DNA from: Aldrovandia affinis
Taxonomy: Eukaryota > Chordata > Actinopteri > Notacanthiformes > Halosauridae
Assembly (NCBI GenBank): GCA_029706075.1
Contig: JAINUG010000037.1
Span: forward strand, 6,285,166-6,349,165
Reading direction: 5' to 3'
Length of the DNA: 64,000 nucleotides
Shown here: piece by piece, positions 54,701 to 60,700 of the stretch
Layout of the letters: the number at the start of each line of letters is the position of its first letter
Numbering within the stretch: the stretch's first letter is position 1
Made by a program: the position numbers and the translations under genes
Notes under the pieces: generated by a model
The model's database searches: none
The model's input: the letters and a program-made list of their open reading frames with translations, nothing else
Told to the model about the DNA's origin: nothing

Positions 54701-57700
54701 TTAAGGAATAAACATACAACGCAATAAGAGAATACAATTCTATTAAAGATATTAGGGAGAGGGGTTTCTAACCTGTAAAATTGATTGACAGGTGAAATGT
54801 GTAGTTCAGTCCTTGTCCTTGAATCACCTGTCAATATAAGTCTTTCAAATCCATAACAGGAGTTACCATCGCTTCAAGGGAAGGGCTCTGCAGTTGGTTG
54901 AGCATCAATTAGCTTGGGCTGAAGTCCTGGTTATGGGATCAATAAAAAATAAATTGAAAAATGATTCCACTTTGTGGTCGAATGAATACTGTAAGCCTTG
55001 TGACAACTCCTGACTCTTGTGGTTTATTGTCCATGACAGGGGCCTATTCTTCCTTTCACCTTCCTCTTCTTTTTATTGCTTCTCTTCAGTTTCTGACAAC
55101 CTGCTCTTAAGGTCTGTGCTTGTTTTATTGCTTGATATGGGAGAAATGATGTTTCAATGTCATTGTTTTTTGAGTCCCAATTTTTATCCACAATTTGGAA
55201 TACCGAGTTGCACTTTCATGTCATCACAACTAATTACAATGAGGTGATCCACCAATGTGGGAGAGCGCATACGAGCACAATCTCTACTTCAAAGCGCATT
55301 CTGCTAACCACCACTCCTTTTCACTCTGCAATCGACCAGCTCACCTGCCCAGTGTGTCGGAGGTGTACACTTCATGCACGGTTGGCGCAAGCAGACCACA
55401 GATGCCTGATTGACCAGTGTTCATTTTGATTTCCATGTTGAAGAGTGTTCGATAGTTCAGGGGCCATATGTATCAAGCCACTCAAAGTTAAAAATTGGTC
55501 TCAAGTGTAACTTAAGTGTAAGAATTGGTGACTTTTACTCCTACACTCAAATTTAAGAATAAAAGTGATCAAATTTCTCTGGATTTAAAAGTACTCATAG
55601 GGCCCTATTTTAGTGAATTAGGACGGTGTCGGTAACGCAGATGCAAAGCGAAGACGGTGGCGCTTTAGGGTGTCTAACGCAATTTCTGTAATTTCGTGAT
55701 TTAGGATGATAGCGCACCTCCGGCACAGTTGTAAAAGAGGTTGGATTAACTTTTTTAAAATACATGTAGGTGTGGTGGGGGTTTGGTTTCATAATGGCCA
55801 ATCAGAACACCTATTTTCTATCCCTTTAAATACTAGTGCGCTAACGCTATAGCAAATTGGCAATTTCCTGACATGACAGTTTTGCGCGGCTGCACCAGGA
55901 GCGCTTCTCAAAAGAGGAGAGCGAGGAGGTGCAGAAAAGTTGGCGTGCGAATCAGAGGGGGAAAACAAGGTGCACATTAATTTGTTATTTTCATGATTTG
56001 AGTTTATATTTTGAGACCTACATTGTTAAAAGAAAGTGTTTTATTTTACCATCTCTTTTTTTCCTTTTTGTAGGCTTTCCAACTTTAAAAAAACAGCATT
56101 TCTTTTCTTATAACTTAATGTAATTGTTAAATGGAAAGCAATAAATAACAAACTCACAACTCTAACTAGGCCTGTTTCATTTATGTCCGTCATGCTGTAG
56201 GCCTACATGTGTCACCCTGGAGTGTGCATCACAAACCACCTGGATATTAATGGAGTGGACCCCCTTCTGATTCACATAAATGATATCGTGATCAGATGGT
56301 GCGCGCAACTGCACATGTGTGCAGACCCCAGGGAATCCACATTGCTTATAAAAATCCTGTTTAGTTCTCTGCTGGCTGTCGGGTGTAGGAAAAGTAATAA
56401 ACTAATTTGCATGTTGGACAAGACTGGAAGAAACTGCATGTACAGCCAAACTGATAGCCGTCTGGCCAACACCGGCTACCAAACCCAGGGTATCGCTCAC
56501 GGTATCGCCTTCGCATATCGCCTATCGCATTTTCTGTAGTGCAAATGGAAAGAATAAAACCCTTTCACATAAGAAAAACAAAACAAACATATATTTATTT
56601 AACAGGTGTATCTTACTGAATGGTAGCGATGGATGGCCTACTGGCTTCAGTCTTTCATGTCCGTGCATTGAATAACCACAAGCTGTGGTGAAATAGTGTT
56701 TAGCTTAATTGATTATGCTTGCAAGTTACCCATGGATTGGATGATTTGCCTCAACGTGGGGGGAAATTCACAATATTCACAAAACATTCTCACGTGATTT
56801 CAGATAAATTTATGTTCATATGTGCGCATCAATAAAGTCACCAAATTGCACAGAGTGCCAGCGTTTGCGCTAAGAGGTGGTCTAGTTGGACGTTAATGCA
56901 AACGCATTATTTGACACCAAACTTGCATAGCACTGACTGTTTTTATAGTCACACCCCCTATTGCACTGCCCAGCCCGTAGTCGCGCAAACACCTTCATTG
57001 CGCACCACGAAATTGCCAAACTCGGCGGAGACGGAAAATATTCCCATTTGCGACAGACGAAACTGGCAATTCGCCTGTGCTAGGGCATATTGCAGTTTAG
57101 CGCCGGCACGAAAATAGGGCCCTTAAACTGTCAGATATTTTCATATTATCCAGACCTCTGGAGCTCGGCTAGGAGTAGGCAAGACGGCACAGTTGCGAGG
57201 ACGGAGACGTGAGCGCACCTTCCAAGACAGGAAGACTGTTTTAGAAATGTTTGATGATGCACAGTTAATCAAACTTTATCACCTAGATCATCAGGGAATC
57301 ATCTTTGTCACTGACTGCTCCGGGCTCCGAATGGCGAGGCGAAGAGGCGAACCTTGCATTTATTGTCTGTGATCCACCTCCATGCCTCTTCTTTATGACG
57401 ACTTGTGTTGTTGTAATAATAATAATAATAATTGTTATTATTATTGTTGTGTTGTGTTGTGTTGTGTTGTGTGGGCTAAATTTTCCCTCAATTATTTCCT
57501 TTTTCTAGTTTACCTCCTCTACAGTCCAATTCGGTTTTCTTTTTAAATCAATTTTGCTTAGCCTTACATTAGCCAACAAGGCATATTTTATAATGAGGGT
57601 CAGTTTAACTTTATTGGAAACTTGTGTTGACCATCAAAGAATAGGCCTACAGATTTTCCCAAAGCAGATTGGTTCTTCCCCCCAAAATATAAATAAGAAA

Positions 57701-60700
57701 AATCTTAGATTTGTCTGCCTGCAAAAATGTTCTGTTTACTACAGAATGATCGAAAAGTCTCTCGGCAGTGTAACTGCTGCATAGAGATTTTTTAGATCAC
57801 CCTATGCTTCCTTCGTTGCTAAATTTCTGCCTGCCGTCAAACTTTCCTCCTAGTTACGAACATTTTGTTTAACTAAAGTTTGATGAAGAGCGTAGATAAG
57901 TCAATGTACCTGAATGGAATATTGACTGTTAAAGCTGAAATGATAAATGCTGCACATATTACGATGTACAACCACAAAAGCCAGCACGGCAGCTCTGCAC
58001 CATAATATAATTTTCTTTATTTTCAAGACCGAAATAATTTATTTATTTTATTTATTTCTTTATTTAAAGCAAGCCATTAAGAAAATAATGGGGCCTGTCA
58101 GTAAAAATATGGCAATGTCAGTGGCCAAGAAGGGCCAAAAATAGCTACTTTGTCATAGTCTAGTAAATAACAAAATAGAATAAACATAAACAAGTCAGTA
58201 CAAAATCCAGAATGTACAATGTGTGTGTAAGTAAATAAGGGTGTCAGTAAAAATATGGCATGTCAATAAAAAATAGTCCAACTTGTATGTAAATCCAATG
58301 GTTGGCAACCCAACTTATTCTTCTTTGCAATTTTGCTGATTGATTACCTCATCTTAATATTTTCATTTGGGGCACCCGTGATTGTCGCAAAAACACACTT
58401 ACGAGCTACTTTTGAGAACATTTGAAGACTTCCCCAAGAGAAAGTGTGAGCTGCTTGATAACGACGTTTTACCGACCACTTTAAGTGAAGAGTGAATTCA
58501 CTCCCAAGTAAGCTCTTAGGAGGTGTCATAAGTGTAACTCTTAAGATATTTGATACATACCAGCCCTGGGCCCGTATTCACAAAGCATTTTATCTTACCA
58601 CTAGGAGTATTTCTAAATCGCACTAAAACCTTTTAGTTAGGAGTCCCACCTTAAAACCTATTCACAAAGCTGCAAAGACAAACTCATACTAAGGAATTCC
58701 TAGAATTTTCAAGCTAAGAGTGAGGGCGGGGTTGACGTCGTTGCTAAGGATGACGTTGTTTCTAATGAACGAGCTTACTCAGAATGCCCACAGCGATTGG
58801 CTGATATAGGGGATGGGTCTCTGCCCGCAATTTCAACCTAGCAAATAAATGATATGCTAGCTACTGTAAATGGGTATGTAGGCCTACCTGTTCCTGTATT
58901 CTAGTGGTGTAACGGATCGCAGTTGATCCGTGATCCGTACAGATCAACCCCCACGGTTCGGCACACATATGATCTGCGGATTAATAGCTAAATTGAACCA
59001 TCATAGATAAATACAGTTTTGTCACGTTTTAAAGTAACAATTCCCTAAATCTCGTTTCAGAGTTACAGCGAAGAGATAGACAACCATGTATGTTTTGGTT
59101 TGCTTTGTTTTTCATACTAAATGCCTTTCTGGGAGGCAGGTTTTTAGAAATGCGACCGAATTAAATAAAATTTAAACATTAGCGATCTTTTAATTTTTTT
59201 ATTTAATTCAGGCATAAGACCATCCTAGTTAAATCGCCTAAGGCGTACTGAATCTAAAAATGTATTTTGTGAAATTTTCGAATAAAGATTTAGTGAAATA
59301 ACTTAAATTGAAAAACTGAAATTATCATTCATTCAATTCCTGGTAATTTTTGGTGGAAATGCGCCTTTGGTCCCCGTTATTATTTTTTTTGCTGATCCGA
59401 AAAATGATCCGATGCACCCCTATTATATTCTAATAAAGATTCTAAAATACAAATGTAGGCTATGTGTCACTGATTTAACATGAAACCAAGAATACTGACT
59501 AGTCAATTGGTTACATGTCTGCATCTCGTAAACAATCAGCGGGTATCTATATATAATATATATATAATATTATATATATAATACCCTCGCGATTGAGGCA
59601 GTACCTTTTTATGAGCTCTGTATCATTCAATATCTCCAAAGTGTTTACGCGATTACGAGGACGATTGCCGGCAGCAGCCATTTTTGGATCGCTGTCAGTA
59701 GGTCTTTAGCGACTTAGAAGTCCTCTTGGCTGCTTCTAACTTCTCCTGGACTTAGGAGCTGTTTTTAGCTCTCAAACCCTTTGTGAAATACTCTTATCCC
59801 AAAAATGTAGGAGTCCTCAATTTATGAGTGACACACCCATTATTTTTCGGAGTTGCTCCTAAATTGCGGAGTTAGGACCAACTTTTACCCTTAAAATTCT
59901 TTGTGAATACGGGCCCAGATCTATTATTTACAACAAAGTCTTAAGGGACCTGCATCAAGCAGAGAAGTAAGGAGAAGTTTGATGGATGATTTCTCAGTGA
60001 GGGACAATGACAGCTTTTAATCTGGTTTTGGAAGAAATTTGCCCAGTTAAAAGTATCCAGGGCACGCAGTGAATTTGTTCCACAGAAGAGCTTTCACCCT
60101 GGTTTTCTGTCACAGACAGCACTGACCATGCTGCAGACTGAAGCAGAAGACTTCAGTATCTTTCCATACCGCATTGTCATTTACCATTGTGGTTGTTTCA
60201 TAACCATGACTGGGACTGTGAAATGGCCATTGTTATGGAAATAAGATGTTCCTCTCTGTGAAAGGAAAAAAGTTTCATGTATAATTACAAAGTGCGAAAA
60301 TGTTTGACAGTGCCTGTCTGCTTGAATCTGAAAAGCTCACAGTGGTAAAAAATGTGAAAGACATAAAAACCATTGCATACGAAAAGCGACGATGAATGTT
60401 TCATAAGCGTTCCTGTCTTGCTTGGCATTTCAATCACAGACACTAAGCTTGCCACTGCAAAACACCTTAATATCATTCATTTTCGCATTCTTTTTCCAAG
60501 CTTTGGCGCATTTAAATAAATATGTTTGAAAAGGAGAGACAGATTTAATTAAATGTGGCGTTGTGCTAATGGGGGGATCTGTGCGTTTCCCTGTACAGAT
60601 ATCACAGCCAAAGAGTTCATCGAGCGTCGGGGCGATGTGCGGAGCCGATACGAGATGTTCAGAGACTTTCTATCTGTGATGCTGTCCACCAGTCCTGACA

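Larger units (their letters stand above)
55459..58567. mobile_element. Outer inverted-repeat transposon, 3.1 kb, interrupted
   Basis: The left end 'aggggccatatgtatcaa' and right end 'ttgatacataccagccct' are inverted copies. Inward, 'aagtgtaacttaagtgt' on the left faces 'aagtgtaactcttaag' on the right. It contains a second complete element (55599-57124). No transposase was recognised and the superfamily is unknown. Confidence 0.68.
58566..59918. mobile_element. Inverted-repeat transposon abutting the outer element
   Basis: 'ctgggcccgtattcacaaag' at the left and 'ctttgtgaatacgggcccag' at the right form a perfect 20-base inverted pair. Weaker inverted similarity continues inward ('taggagtatttctaa', 'taggagtcc'). 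It contains a hAT-like insertion (58902-59422). Confidence 0.8.
53029..60598 (+). other. Intron 18
   Basis: 7.6 kb, with about 5 kb of inverted-repeat transposons listed separately. Nothing recognised at 53029-53900, 54460-55455 or 59920-60598. Confidence 0.85.
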
